58,227 nt of DNA, from contig NZ_JARWOP010000281.1 in NCBI RefSeq assembly GCF_029868745.1, forward strand, positions 1 to 58,227. The letters are read 5' to 3'. A program made the position numbers and the translations under genes. The notes under the pieces are model-generated. The model made no database searches and was not told the origin of the DNA. It was given only the letters and a program-made list of their open reading frames with translations. Source of the DNA: Nocardia wallacei. GTDB lineage: Bacteria > Actinomycetota > Actinomycetes > Mycobacteriales > Mycobacteriaceae. Below, one piece after another: positions 49,869 to 58,227 of this stretch; position 1 is the first letter of the stretch, and every line of letters begins with the position of its first letter.

Positions 49869-51257
49869 TCACAGCGCGGCCAGCAGCGCGTCCCGCAATT
49901 GCGTCGCGGTGGTGATGCGGATCGCGGGCTCATCGATGAGGGCCTCGTCGATGACAGCGGCGAGACGGCGTGGCAGGTTCCGATCGCGTTGCCGGATCGG
50001 AACGGCCTTGTCGCGCAATACCACCGCGATGGGATCGGTTCCGGCGGGAAAATGGCGCGGCGGGTGGCCGGTGAGCATGAAGTACAGCGAGGCGGCCATC
50101 GCCCAGACATCGACCTCCGGCTTGGCGAACTTGTAGTTGATCAACTGCGGACGGGCCATGAACCCGACCGTCCCGGCCATCGAACCGGTCATCGTGTGAC
50201 CGGACAGCCCAGCTCGCTCGAAGGCCTTGGCCAAGCCGAAATCGGCGAGCTTGGCGATCGGGTGCGCACCCGCGGCGGCCAGCAGAATGTTCGCGGGTTT
50301 GACATCGCGATGGATCAAACCTATTGCGGCGGGCCCGGTGTCGAGGGTGCCCCACTCGACCGGCACGTCATGCGCGTACGCGAGCCCCTCCAAGGCCTGC
50401 GTGGTCAGCCGGACGGCCTCATCGACCTCGAGTGTGCCGCGGCGCCGGACAAGCTCGTCCACGCTGCCTTCCGCACAGTATTCGCAAACGAAATAGAACA
50501 TCGCACCGACGGCGCCCCCGTCGCGGAAGGCCACGATATTGGGATGACGCAGCCCGCGAATATTGTCCATCTCCCGCAGGAAACTGCGTTCGGCCCGCGG
50601 CTCCACAGCAGCCTGGGCCGACTGCACTTTCAGCGCTCGCAGCTCACCGGAGTCGATGTGCCGCACCAGCCAGACGATGCCCTGACCACCGCGCCCGAGC
50701 TCACGGACCGGTTCATAGCCGGTGATCGCCGGTAGCTCCCCGCCCGGCGCACCGGCCGGGCGCAGCAGCCCGAGCAGTAGCTTCCCGGGGTCGCGCCGAC
50801 ACGTCCGGCAGATCCGTTTTCCCGCTCCGCTGTCCCGCATGTCCCGTCCGCACACACCACATCGCGCGGCCTCGGGTAAGTCGTCGGCCGGTGTGACATC
50901 GACGCCGACCCGGATCACAGCCTTTCCCAGGCGGACCTCGTCCCCGTCGAGGAGGTCGTATTCCCGGAATTCCAGCCGCGCACCCTCCTCGGGTGTCTGA
51001 CCCGGACGGCGCCGGCCGATTTCACGATCGTTGACCCGAGTTCCGTTGAGGCTCCCGAAATCTCGCACTCGGACGTCCGGCGGATTGATGTCGAACAGGC
51101 AGTGATGGCGTGACACCACCGGTTTGGCGCCGTTCTCGACGATCTGCAGGGCGCAATCGGGTGCGCGCCCGACGACACAGTGGGCCTTCTCATCGGCGAA
51201 GAACTCGGTCCCGGCCGACGGGCCGGAAATCACCGACAATCGCACAGAGGCAGACAT
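49869..51257 (-). CDS. FHA domain-zinc ribbon-Ser/Thr protein kinase
   Basis: The 462-aa cytosolic protein starts at ATG 51257 with GGAGGG upstream. An N-terminal FHA domain (about 1-118) keeps the phosphothreonine-binding motifs GR (30-31), SRHH (49-52) and NGT (71-73). A zinc ribbon has Cys133, 136, 150 and 153. The kinase (about 180-460) has the Gly loop GRGGQG, Lys210 in ALKVQ, HRDVKPANILL and DFGLAKAF, so it should be active. No transmembrane segment is seen. It is divergent from a WD40 kinase, 71 bp away. FHA could bind that kinase's phosphorylated form; this is inferred. Confidence 0.88.
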   Translation of the reverse strand: MSASVRLSVISGPSAGTEFFADEKAHCVVGRAPDCALQIVENGAKPVVSRHHCLFDINPPDVRVRDFGSLNGTRVNDREIGRRRPGQTPEEGARLEFREYDLLDGDEVRLGKAVIRVGVDVTPADDLPEAARCGVCGRDMRDSGAGKRICRTCRRDPGKLLLGLLRPAGAPGGELPAITGYEPVRELGRGGQGIVWLVRHIDSGELRALKVQSAQAAVEPRAERSFLREMDNIRGLRHPNIVAFRDGGAVGAMFYFVCEYCAEGSVDELVRRRGTLEVDEAVRLTTQALEGLAYAHDVPVEWGTLDTGPAAIGLIHRDVKPANILLAAAGAHPIAKLADFGLAKAFERAGLSGHTMTGSMAGTVGFMARPQLINYKFAKPEVDVWAMAASLYFMLTGHPPRHFPAGTDPIAVVLRDKAVPIRQRDRNLPRRLAAVIDEALIDEPAIRITTATQLRDALLAAL

Positions 51258-51328
51258 ATCCCTCCTCGTCCCCGCTGTCCGCACCATGATCGGTCCGGAC
51301 GAGCAATATCATCCCGCGGGGACCCGGG

Positions 51329-54300
51329 GTGGGAAAGCGGGCGGGAGGTCTCGAGTTGGACAGGCTGGCTGCGGGCGCGGAACGGTATTCCGGGTCCGGT
51401 GAATGGCAGGTCGGTGCGGTGATCTCGGACGTGTACGAGGTCCGGGAAGTGATCCGCAGCGGCGGGCTGGGATTGGTGTACCGGGTTCGGCACCGCGGGT
51501 GGAACCTGGAATTGGCGGTCAAGACGCCGCGCCCGGAGCTGCTCGATTCCGAGGAGCACGTGCGTAGTTTCGAGACCGAGGCCGAGGCGTGGGTCGGCTT
51601 GGGACTGCACCCGAACACGGTGTCGTGCAGCTATGTTCGCAGGCTCGCCGGCGTGCCTCGGGTGTTCGCCGAATGGGTGGACGGCGGCAGTCTCGCCGAC
51701 ACCGTGCGCACCGGGCGGTTGTACCGGGGCGAGCGGTCACCGGCCCGACTGCTGGATATCGCGATCCAGTTCGCGTGGGGCCTCGAGCACGCCCACCGGC
51801 ACGGACTGATCCACCAGGACGTGAAGCCCGCCAACGTCATGCTGGCCTCCGACGGCACCGTCAAGGTGACCGATTTCGGCTTGGCGAAGGCGCGTGCCGC
51901 GGCAGGGGAGCGGCCGCCGGCGCATCCGGCCGCGACCATGATCGCCGGTTTCGGCGGCATGACTCCTGCCTACTGTTCCCCCGAGCAGGCCGCCGCGGCC
52001 GCCGACCGGACCGGTGTGCTCACCCGCGCCACCGATGTGTGGTCGTGGGCGATCAGCGTGTGGGAGATGTTCGCGGGCGCCACACCCTGTGCCTTCGGCC
52101 AGACGGCCGCTCAGGTATTCGAGTCGTACCTGGCCGACGGGCCCCCGCGTCGCCCTGGAGTTCCCGCAATGCCACCGGCGTTGGTCGATCTGCTGCGCCG
52201 CTGTCTCACCGCTGATCCCGGCGGCCGCCCACGGCGCATGGCCGAACTGGCCGAGGAATTGATCGGCATCTACGCCACGGTCACCGGTACGGCCTACCCT
52301 CGCACTCAGCCCGATCCGGCCGAGCTGCGAGCGGACGGGCTGTCCAATCAAGCCCTGTCGCTGCTGGATCTCGGTCACGTCGAGCGGGCCGAGCGATCGT
52401 GGCAGCAGGCGCTGGCGGCTGATCCGCTACACACGCACGCGGTCTTCAATTACGGCCTGCATCGGTGGCGGACCGGACAGCACACCGATGCGCATTTCTT
52501 GCTGCAGCTGGCAAGCCTGCACGACCAGCGTCCGGGCGCCGCTTCGGCTCGGCTGATCGGATCGGTGTACCTCGAACGTGGCGACATCGACCTGGCCCGG
52601 CGCTGGCTGGACGAGGCGAGCCGGCTCGCAGCCGCCGCGTCGGCGCGCGATACCGATCTCGACACCGCACGCGCGGGCCTGACCGGCCGCACCCCCGCGA
52701 GGGAGCCGATCGCGCTCGAAGGTCACACGAAAGGCATCTGCCGGGTGGCGCTGAGCGCCGACGGGCGGATCGGCGCGTCGGGCAGTTACGACCGGACCGT
52801 GCGAGTGTGGGATCTGACCAGCGGCCGCTGCCTGCACACCCTGCCGTCGCAGGGACCCGTGACGCACGACGGGTACGGACCGGACCCGCTCGTCGTCAGT
52901 GCCGACGGGTCGTGCGTGCTCGCCATATTCGATGGCGCACTACAGGTTTGGGATATCACCACCGGTCGGCTGCGGCACTGCTTCGAAGGGTTCGGGCCGA
53001 AGGGCGCGGGGCTGGCCGTCAGCGCGGACGGTGCGGTCGCCGTGTCGGCCCAGAACGGCACGGTGCAGGCGTGGGATCTGGTCGCGGGCCGGCTACTGCG
53101 CACTCTTCGCGGGTCGTCGGGCTTCCGCCCGCAGAGCAGTGCGGTCGCGGTCAGTGCCGACGGACAGCTTGCGATGGCGCATGACAGCGCGGAGAACCTG
53201 GCTCAGGTGTGGGAGATCGCGACGGGGCGGCTGCTGCACGAGCGCGCCGACTGCTATGCGACGGTACGCGATGGCGCCGGTCGGTGGGCGCTGATCCGCA
53301 TCACGCCGTACACCGGCGGCAGTGCCGAAGTGGAACACGTGCTCTGGCAGCTGAATTCGGGCCGGGACGTGCCACACGCGAAGCTCCCGGCGCTGTTCCG
53401 GACCGCCGGTCACCTCAGCGACGATGCCGCCGTGGCCGTGTGCACCGGTGAGGTACAGGGCAGGGAGGTGCTCCGGCTCTGGGAACTGCGATCGGGCCGC
53501 TGCCGCCGCACCGTCGAGGCTCACGGCCGGAATCGGCACGCCCTCATCGCTTCCAACTCGGATTGCTCGGTGATCATGGGTCACTCGGGAACCGTGCCGA
53601 CCGTGCACGTGTGGCAGCTCGAACCCGCCGGGCCGCTTGCGCCGTGGAGCTACTGCCGACCGGCCGACGCGACCGAGCTGACCACTCGCGCCGACACGGT
53701 CACCGAGGCACTCTCCGACATCGATCGCGCTCTCTCGCAACGCCGTTGGGCGACGGCGGCCCAGCTGATCCGCGACGCTCGCGCCGTACCGGGCTTCGCG
53801 CGCGACCGGGAGCTCCTGGGCCGCTGGTGGTCGGCTGCCCCGGCCGGTGAGCGCGCCGGGCTGAACGGGGTCTGGGAGGCGAAACACATCGACCGCGAGT
53901 ACGGGCACGACGCCGCGATCGGGCTGAGCCGCAACGGCATCGCGGCGGTCGGCGGCAGACGGCAGCTGGTCCTGCTGGATCTCGCCACAGGTGTAACGCT
54001 GCATACGCTGGAGGCTCATCCGGGTTTCATCTGGCGCGTCTGCTGCACGGCCGACGGCCGGTACGCCGTCACCGCCGACGAGGACACCGTGCGGATCTGG
54101 GATGTCGCGTCCGGCCGATGCCTGCATGTGCTCGAGGTGGATGGGCACAGGGCGCTATCGAGCGTCCCGACCAGCGACGGGGACATCATCCTGGCCGTCG
54201 GGAGCGATGGTGCGCGCGTGCTCGACGTGGCGACAGGCAGCGGTACGCCCCTCATCGCCGACGATGCCCGAGGCATCGGATCCGAGGTCGCCCTCGACGG

Positions 54301-55015
54301 CGCGCGACGGATCGCGGCCACCGGCGGTCTGTTCTGTGGACTGAGCTTCTGGGATGTCGCCACCGGTCGATGCCTCGCCACCGTCGCGCCCGAGCCACCG
54401 GCGGACGATCCGACCGCGGTCACGGTCGCCGGTCGGTGGGCTTTCGCCGCCTACAGCGACTGTTCGATTCGGATGTGGGACATGACGACCGGCCGCTACA
54501 CTCGCCGATTCGACGGCCACACCGAGCGAGTGACCGCGCTCGCCGCAGACGCGGACGGCACCATGCTGGTGTCGGCGAGCTGGGATCGCACCCTGCGCAT
54601 CTGGGACCGGAACTCGCCGGATCCGCGCCTGGTCCTGATCGGTCACACTCACTGGGTCAGTCGCCTGGCGCTCAGTGCCGACGGACGGTTCGCCGCTTCC
54701 GGCAGCCGGGACGATGTGCTGAAGATCTGGGATCTCCGCAGCGGTGCGTGCCTGCGGACGCTGACCGGCCACACGAGCGGGATATCGTACCTCGACCTCA
54801 CCGACGACGGCCGCTTTCTCGTCGCCGGAGACTTCGGCCACCACGTGCGGGTGTGGGAACTGGACTGGGACTACATCTTTCCCGATGACCCCGACGGTCC
54901 GCGCCGCCCGCCCAGTGGGCGCGGTGAAGGGCAAGAGGCCGCCGGGACTTCGCCGGCGGTCGGGGTGGAGCGCAAGAGGCCGCCGAGGTTTCGTCGTTGG
55001 CTGGGGCGGCGCTGA
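51329..55015 (+). CDS. Ser/Thr kinase-TPR-double WD40 protein
   Basis: The protein has 1228 aa from GTG 51329; a TTG at 51356 with GGGAGG ahead is an alternative. An N-terminal kinase (about 36-312) has RSGGLGLVYRV, the Lys in LAVKTPRPE, DFGLAKAR and YCSPEQA. The catalytic loop reads HQDVKPANVML, with Gln replacing the usual Arg of HRD. TPR-like helices follow (about 337-400). About 15 WD repeats (VRVWDLTSGRCLHT type) form two propellers, about 460-780 and 860-1184, split by a helical spacer. No transmembrane segment is seen. It likely forms a signalling pair with the divergent FHA kinase. Confidence 0.9.
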   Translation: MGKRAGGLELDRLAAGAERYSGSGEWQVGAVISDVYEVREVIRSGGLGLVYRVRHRGWNLELAVKTPRPELLDSEEHVRSFETEAEAWVGLGLHPNTVSCSYVRRLAGVPRVFAEWVDGGSLADTVRTGRLYRGERSPARLLDIAIQFAWGLEHAHRHGLIHQDVKPANVMLASDGTVKVTDFGLAKARAAAGERPPAHPAATMIAGFGGMTPAYCSPEQAAAAADRTGVLTRATDVWSWAISVWEMFAGATPCAFGQTAAQVFESYLADGPPRRPGVPAMPPALVDLLRRCLTADPGGRPRRMAELAEELIGIYATVTGTAYPRTQPDPAELRADGLSNQALSLLDLGHVERAERSWQQALAADPLHTHAVFNYGLHRWRTGQHTDAHFLLQLASLHDQRPGAASARLIGSVYLERGDIDLARRWLDEASRLAAAASARDTDLDTARAGLTGRTPAREPIALEGHTKGICRVALSADGRIGASGSYDRTVRVWDLTSGRCLHTLPSQGPVTHDGYGPDPLVVSADGSCVLAIFDGALQVWDITTGRLRHCFEGFGPKGAGLAVSADGAVAVSAQNGTVQAWDLVAGRLLRTLRGSSGFRPQSSAVAVSADGQLAMAHDSAENLAQVWEIATGRLLHERADCYATVRDGAGRWALIRITPYTGGSAEVEHVLWQLNSGRDVPHAKLPALFRTAGHLSDDAAVAVCTGEVQGREVLRLWELRSGRCRRTVEAHGRNRHALIASNSDCSVIMGHSGTVPTVHVWQLEPAGPLAPWSYCRPADATELTTRADTVTEALSDIDRALSQRRWATAAQLIRDARAVPGFARDRELLGRWWSAAPAGERAGLNGVWEAKHIDREYGHDAAIGLSRNGIAAVGGRRQLVLLDLATGVTLHTLEAHPGFIWRVCCTADGRYAVTADEDTVRIWDVASGRCLHVLEVDGHRALSSVPTSDGDIILAVGSDGARVLDVATGSGTPLIADDARGIGSEVALDGARRIAATGGLFCGLSFWDVATGRCLATVAPEPPADDPTAVTVAGRWAFAAYSDCSIRMWDMTTGRYTRRFDGHTERVTALAADADGTMLVSASWDRTLRIWDRNSPDPRLVLIGHTHWVSRLALSADGRFAASGSRDDVLKIWDLRSGACLRTLTGHTSGISYLDLTDDGRFLVAGDFGHHVRVWELDWDYIFPDDPDGPRRPPSGRGEGQEAAGTSPAVGVERKRPPRFRRWLGRR

Positions 55016-55047
55016 GGACGGGTATTGCATGGTGATCGCACGAGTAA

Positions 55048-55077
55048 GGCCCCCGACCAGCATGCTGGTCAGGGGCC
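55048..55077 (-). terminator. Hairpin between the WD40 kinase and tRNA-Pro
   Basis: GGCCCCCGACCAG (55048-55060) pairs with CTGGTCAGGGGCC (55065-55077) around CATG. It lies 23 bp past the 3' end of the minus-strand tRNA and 33 bp past the kinase stop, so it can end both transcripts. Confidence 0.8.
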
Positions 55078-55098
55078 CTGTCGTGTCTCCACACACGA

Positions 55099-55173
<75 letters not shown>

Positions 55174-55228
55174 TGAGTGAACCTGTCGTAGCTTACAGCA
55201 GGGGGTGGGTGGTCGTTAAATCGGCTGG

Positions 55229-56503
55229 TCAGCGGTTTGGGAGGGGGCGGATGCTGGTGAGGATGCGCTGGGCGGTGGGCTTGTCCACGGCCTTGTCCAC
55301 GCCGGTGTCGGCGGCGATGGTCATCACGAAGTTGCCGTTCTCGCTCGGGAACGCGAAGGTGTAGACGGCGAAGGTGGTGGCGCAACCGGGGGCGGGCGGC
55401 GGTGCGCTGCCGGTGGTTTCCACGAAGGTGCCGTGCAGCTGGCCGTCGAGCGAATCCAGCGGCTCGGCCGCGCTCGCGGTGGCGCCGGCGGCGGACCAGC
55501 CCACCTTGGCCATCCGGGCGCCGACGTCGGTGGCCGCCGCGGCCGGGTCGCTTCGCGGTGACAGGGTCAGGAACGCGTTGGTGCGGGTGTAGCTGGGGCA
55601 GTAGTCTTTACCGTCCTGTACCAGGCCCGCCAGCTCCACGCTGTCGGGCGGTTGGCCCCAGACCGCCGTGCCGACCGGATCGATCTTCCAGTCCCGGGGC
55701 ACGTCGTAGGCCGCACCCCGTTCCGGGATCGACACCACCTGAAAACCGGGCACCAGCGGCGCCACCGGGGCCGCGCTCGGTCGCGGCGTGGCCGGGACGG
55801 AGCTGGTCGGCGACGGCGCGCTCTTGCCGCTGGTGAGGGCGCTCACCATGGACGGGCTACCGGCCTGGGCGGCGGGGTCGCGGGAGTTGCGGCCGGAGAC
55901 GATCACCGCGACCGTCACCGCCAGCGCCACGACGACGACAGCCCCGATACCGGCGAACATCCACGCCGTGCGGTTGCGCCGCGGGCCGGGCGGTGGGCCG
56001 TGGGGCGGCACTTCGAACGTGGACGTCGGCGGATGTTGCGACCCGTACCCCCGCCAGGCGGGAACAGGTTGCGCCGCAACGCTTTCCGTCGGCACACCCA
56101 CCTGCCACGACTGCTCCGGCACCGGCCGCACCGGATCGGTCGGCTGCGCCGACTGCCGCAGAATGGGAGTCGTAGCCGCCGACTGCCATGCCGTGGCCGA
56201 GGATGTATCGCCATGCGCCGCAGCATGATTGGGCGGTGCGTCGGCACCCGCAGGCGGCGCGGACACCGCGAATTCCTGTGTCGCAGCGGATTCCAGATCG
56301 GAAGCGAACCCGCCGGCGGGATTGCCGGAGGACGGGAGCGGCCGCGCGCCCGCCGCGAAGTTCAGTTGCGCCGGTCGCTCGGTGCGCCGGATTTCCTCCG
56401 TCTGCGCGACGGGATCCGGTGTGGACCGCGGGGCCGGGGGACTGGGAGCGGATCCGCTCGCCGCGGTCGGGTTATTCGGCCGTCGATCGAACCCGCTGCT
56501 CAA
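55229..56503 (-). CDS. Single-pass membrane protein with Pro-rich cytosolic part and exported domain
   Basis: The 424-aa protein starts at TTG 56503 (AGGGGACG upstream). Residues about 1-180 are Pro/Ala/Ser-rich and disordered. One transmembrane helix follows (about 182-207, FAGIGAVVVVALAVTVAVIV). A Ser/Pro-rich stalk leads to an extracellular domain of about 180 residues with two or more Cys (DYCPSYTR and GCATTFAVY). The domain contains a PRDWKID segment like those of other actinobacterial surface proteins, but I do not recognise a family. The function is unknown. Confidence 0.7.
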   Translation of the reverse strand: MSSGFDRRPNNPTAASGSAPSPPAPRSTPDPVAQTEEIRRTERPAQLNFAAGARPLPSSGNPAGGFASDLESAATQEFAVSAPPAGADAPPNHAAAHGDTSSATAWQSAATTPILRQSAQPTDPVRPVPEQSWQVGVPTESVAAQPVPAWRGYGSQHPPTSTFEVPPHGPPPGPRRNRTAWMFAGIGAVVVVALAVTVAVIVSGRNSRDPAAQAGSPSMVSALTSGKSAPSPTSSVPATPRPSAAPVAPLVPGFQVVSIPERGAAYDVPRDWKIDPVGTAVWGQPPDSVELAGLVQDGKDYCPSYTRTNAFLTLSPRSDPAAAATDVGARMAKVGWSAAGATASAAEPLDSLDGQLHGTFVETTGSAPPPAPGCATTFAVYTFAFPSENGNFVMTIAADTGVDKAVDKPTAQRILTSIRPLPNR

Positions 56504-56541
56504 ACCTCGTCCCCTGCCTCACGTTCCGCCTCGGCGTCACC

Positions 56542-57504
56542 CTAGCGCGCGATCGCCTCCGATTCCGACAGGCCGTGGCCGGTGTCGGCGATCGGGCGTT
56601 CCGGTGGCGCCGCCACCAGGGTGAGCAGCGTTGCCTCGGGGCGGCAGCAGAACCGGTACGGGGCCCACGGCGAGGTGCCTAAGCCCGCCGACACGTGTAA
56701 GCGGGTGTGCGCGCCCCAGCGGGAGGCGCCCTTCACCCGGGAACGGTCGATACCGCAGTTGGTCACCAGCGCGCCGAAACCGGGCAGGCACAGCTGACCA
56801 CCGTGGGTGTGCCCGGCCAGCACGAGGTCGTAGCCGTCGGTGGCGAACCGGTCCAGCACCCGCGGCTCGGGGGAGTGGGTGAGCCCGATGCTCAACTCCG
56901 CCAGCGGGTTCGGGCTTCCGGCGACCGTTTCGTAGCGATCCCGGCGCAGATGCGGATCGTCCACACCGGCAGTGGAGATCTTGATTCCGGCGACCTCGAG
57001 ATCGCGGCGCACGTGCGTCAGGTCCAGCCACCCGCGTTCGGTGAACGCCGCGCGCAGGTCCTGCCACGGCAGCGGCGCGCCGTGGACGCGCTTGTGGTTC
57101 TTGTCGAAGTACTTCAGCGGGTTCTTCGGGACCGGGGCGAAATAGTCGTTGCTGCCGAAGACGAAGATGCCGGGGCGGGCCAGCAGCTCCGACAGGGCCT
57201 GGACGACCGCCGGCACCGCGCGCTGATGAGCGAGATTGTCTCCGGTGTTGACCACGAGATCCGGCTCCAGCTTGGCCAGCTCCCGCACCCAGGCCTGCTT
57301 CAGCCGCTGGCCGGGGGTCATGTGCAGATCGCTGATGTGCAACACCCGCAGGCTCGCGGAGCCCGGTTGCAGGACGGGCAGGGTCGCCTCCCGCAACACG
57401 AAGGCATTGCGTTCCACCAGCGAGGCGTATCCGATTCCGGCGGCACCTGCTGCGACGGTGCCCAACGCGGCTCGTCGGAGTACAGGGGACGAGAAGACGG
57501 GCAT
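56542..57504 (-). CDS. Membrane-anchored calcineurin-like metallophosphoesterase
   Basis: The 320-aa protein (ATG 57504) has an N-terminal hydrophobic segment (RRAALGTVAAGAAGIGYASL) that may anchor it. Metal-binding motifs are in order: HISDLHMTPG, NTGDNLAHQ, FGSNDY (the GNHD equivalent with Ser-Asn-Asp), GLTHSPEP and LAGHTHGGQLCLPG. This matches mycobacterial Rv3683-like YkuE-type phosphoesterases, which act outside or at the membrane on nucleotide or lipid phosphates. It is divergent from the YqeY gene. Confidence 0.88.
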   Translation of the reverse strand: MPVFSSPVLRRAALGTVAAGAAGIGYASLVERNAFVLREATLPVLQPGSASLRVLHISDLHMTPGQRLKQAWVRELAKLEPDLVVNTGDNLAHQRAVPAVVQALSELLARPGIFVFGSNDYFAPVPKNPLKYFDKNHKRVHGAPLPWQDLRAAFTERGWLDLTHVRRDLEVAGIKISTAGVDDPHLRRDRYETVAGSPNPLAELSIGLTHSPEPRVLDRFATDGYDLVLAGHTHGGQLCLPGFGALVTNCGIDRSRVKGASRWGAHTRLHVSAGLGTSPWAPYRFCCRPEATLLTLVAAPPERPIADTGHGLSESEAIAR

Positions 57505-57620
57505 TCGCTCAGGATAGGCGACGGGTGTGACGAACACCGAGTGTGATTCCGCACAGGGACACGGCCGGGCGTGGCGCAAATGGAGTGGGACCGTGCTCGA
57601 GCGCGGGCTACCGTGAGCGC

Positions 57621-58085
57621 ATGTCGGAACTCAAATCGAAGCTGCGGGCCGATCTGACCGCCGCGATGAAGGCTCAGGACAAGCTGCGCACCGGCACCCT
57701 GCGCATGCTCCTGGCCGCGATCCAGAACGCCGAAGTCGCAGGAACACAGGCGCGCGAACTCGGTGACGCCGACGTGCTCGCGGTGCTCGCCAAGGAATCG
57801 AAGAAGCGCAACGAGTCCGCCGTCGTCTACGAGCAGGCCGGGCGCGGCGAACTCGCCGCCAACGAGCGCGCCGAGGAAGCGATCATCGATGAGTACCTGC
57901 CGACTCCGCTGACCGACGCCGAGGTCGCCGATCTCGCCGACACCGCGATCGCCCAGGTCGCCGAGCAACTGGGGGAACGGCCCGGCATGAGGCAGATGGG
58001 CCAGGTCATGAAGATCGCCACCGGCCTCGCGGCCGGTCGCGCCGATGGCTCGCGCGTCTCCGCGGCGGTGAAGGCGCGGCTCTAG
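57621..58085 (+). CDS. GatB/YqeY domain protein
   Basis: The 154-aa protein resembles YqeY, a helical protein related to the C-terminal tail domain of GatB. Typical segments are SKLRADLTAAMKAQDKLRTGTLRMLLAAI, ESKKRNESAVVYEQAGR and EAIIDEYLPTPLTDAEV, then GQVMKIATGLAAGRADG. The exact function is not established, though a link to tRNA-dependent amidation has been suggested. It is followed by a hairpin. Confidence 0.92.
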   Translation: MSELKSKLRADLTAAMKAQDKLRTGTLRMLLAAIQNAEVAGTQARELGDADVLAVLAKESKKRNESAVVYEQAGRGELAANERAEEAIIDEYLPTPLTDAEVADLADTAIAQVAEQLGERPGMRQMGQVMKIATGLAAGRADGSRVSAAVKARL

Positions 58086-58110
58086 GACCCGCGGCACCGG
58101 ATATGCGCGA

Positions 58111-58144
58111 GGGCCCCCAACCAGGTATGAGGTTGCGGGGCCCC
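58111..58144 (+). terminator. YqeY gene terminator
   Basis: GGGCCCC-CAACC (58111-58122) pairs with GGTT-GC-GGGGCCCC (58131-58144), with a small bulge. It lies 25 bp past the stop. Confidence 0.7.
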
Positions 58145-58227
58145 GGCGGTATAAACGCGGGATAGGGGTGGGTATAGGGGTCGGCGGCCGCCGCGGGGGG
58201 GGGGGGCGCCCCCGGCGGGTAGGGATA
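58145..58227. other. Low-quality contig end
   Basis: The last ~80 bases end in a long G run followed by CGCCCCCGGCGGG and lack coding character. Such sequence is typical of an assembly edge in high-GC DNA. Confidence 0.5.

Overview
The window looks like a whole contig from a high-GC actinobacterium of the order Mycobacteriales, most likely Nocardia or a close relative. This rests on gene content and codon use, not on a marker gene. Several genes are close relatives of a Mycobacterium tuberculosis neighbourhood (leuA, ask-asd, murT-gatD, a metallophosphoesterase, a GatB/YqeY protein, tRNA-Pro). Mixed with these are Nocardia/Rhodococcus-style accessory genes: a secreted cholesterol oxidase, F420-type oxidoreductases, a P450 and many TetR regulators. 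Both extremities are abnormal (a G-rich low-complexity start with a broken antiporter fragment, a poly-G end) and are probably contig edges.

Left third (1-23 kb). leuA is preceded by a 13-codon leader peptide with three consecutive Leu codons and a GC-rich hairpin, a classical attenuator layout. A ParA/MinD-type ATPase with a long Pro/Gly/Gln repeat tail follows, with a double DnaA-box-like palindrome upstream. A lower-GC stretch carries an Abi-like HEPN gene and abuts a broken EamA transporter. Then come a Tat-type FAD oxidoreductase, a PPOX flavoprotein, murT-gatD (lipid II amidation), a Tat-exported cholesterol oxidase, a pore-less voltage-sensor protein, an LtrA membrane protein, SRPBCC/TetR/DHFR-like/YjbQ genes, two genes that have both lost their 5' ends (MarR and SgcJ/EcaC), and the ask-asd operon of the aspartate pathway.

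Middle (23-35 kb). furA-katA (oxidative stress), a TetR-MFS efflux pair with palindromic operators, small membrane proteins, an orphan LutC-like protein, a compact Rho paralogue, a TDT/TehA-type carrier, a GMC oxidoreductase and a glutathione peroxidase.

Right third (35-58 kb). A translationally coupled glycosyltransferase-methyltransferase-alpha/alpha-barrel operon faces another methyltransferase. Next is a catabolic block: LLM oxidoreductase, FAD dehydrogenase, carboxymuconolactone decarboxylase-like protein, P450, acetoacetate-decarboxylase-like protein, SDR, an EchA19-like crotonase and a GabD2-like aldehyde dehydrogenase. Several promoters here and near the GMC/peroxidase pair carry a TnnAACnnGTTnnA palindrome, the form described for the sterol regulator KstR, which suggests one co-regulated lipid or steroid pathway. 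A secreted lipase/TetR pair is followed by two divergent Ser/Thr kinases, one FHA-zinc-ribbon-kinase and one kinase-TPR-double-WD40 protein. These sit beside tRNA-Pro(CGG). A membrane-anchored protein, a metallophosphoesterase and a YqeY protein finish the window.
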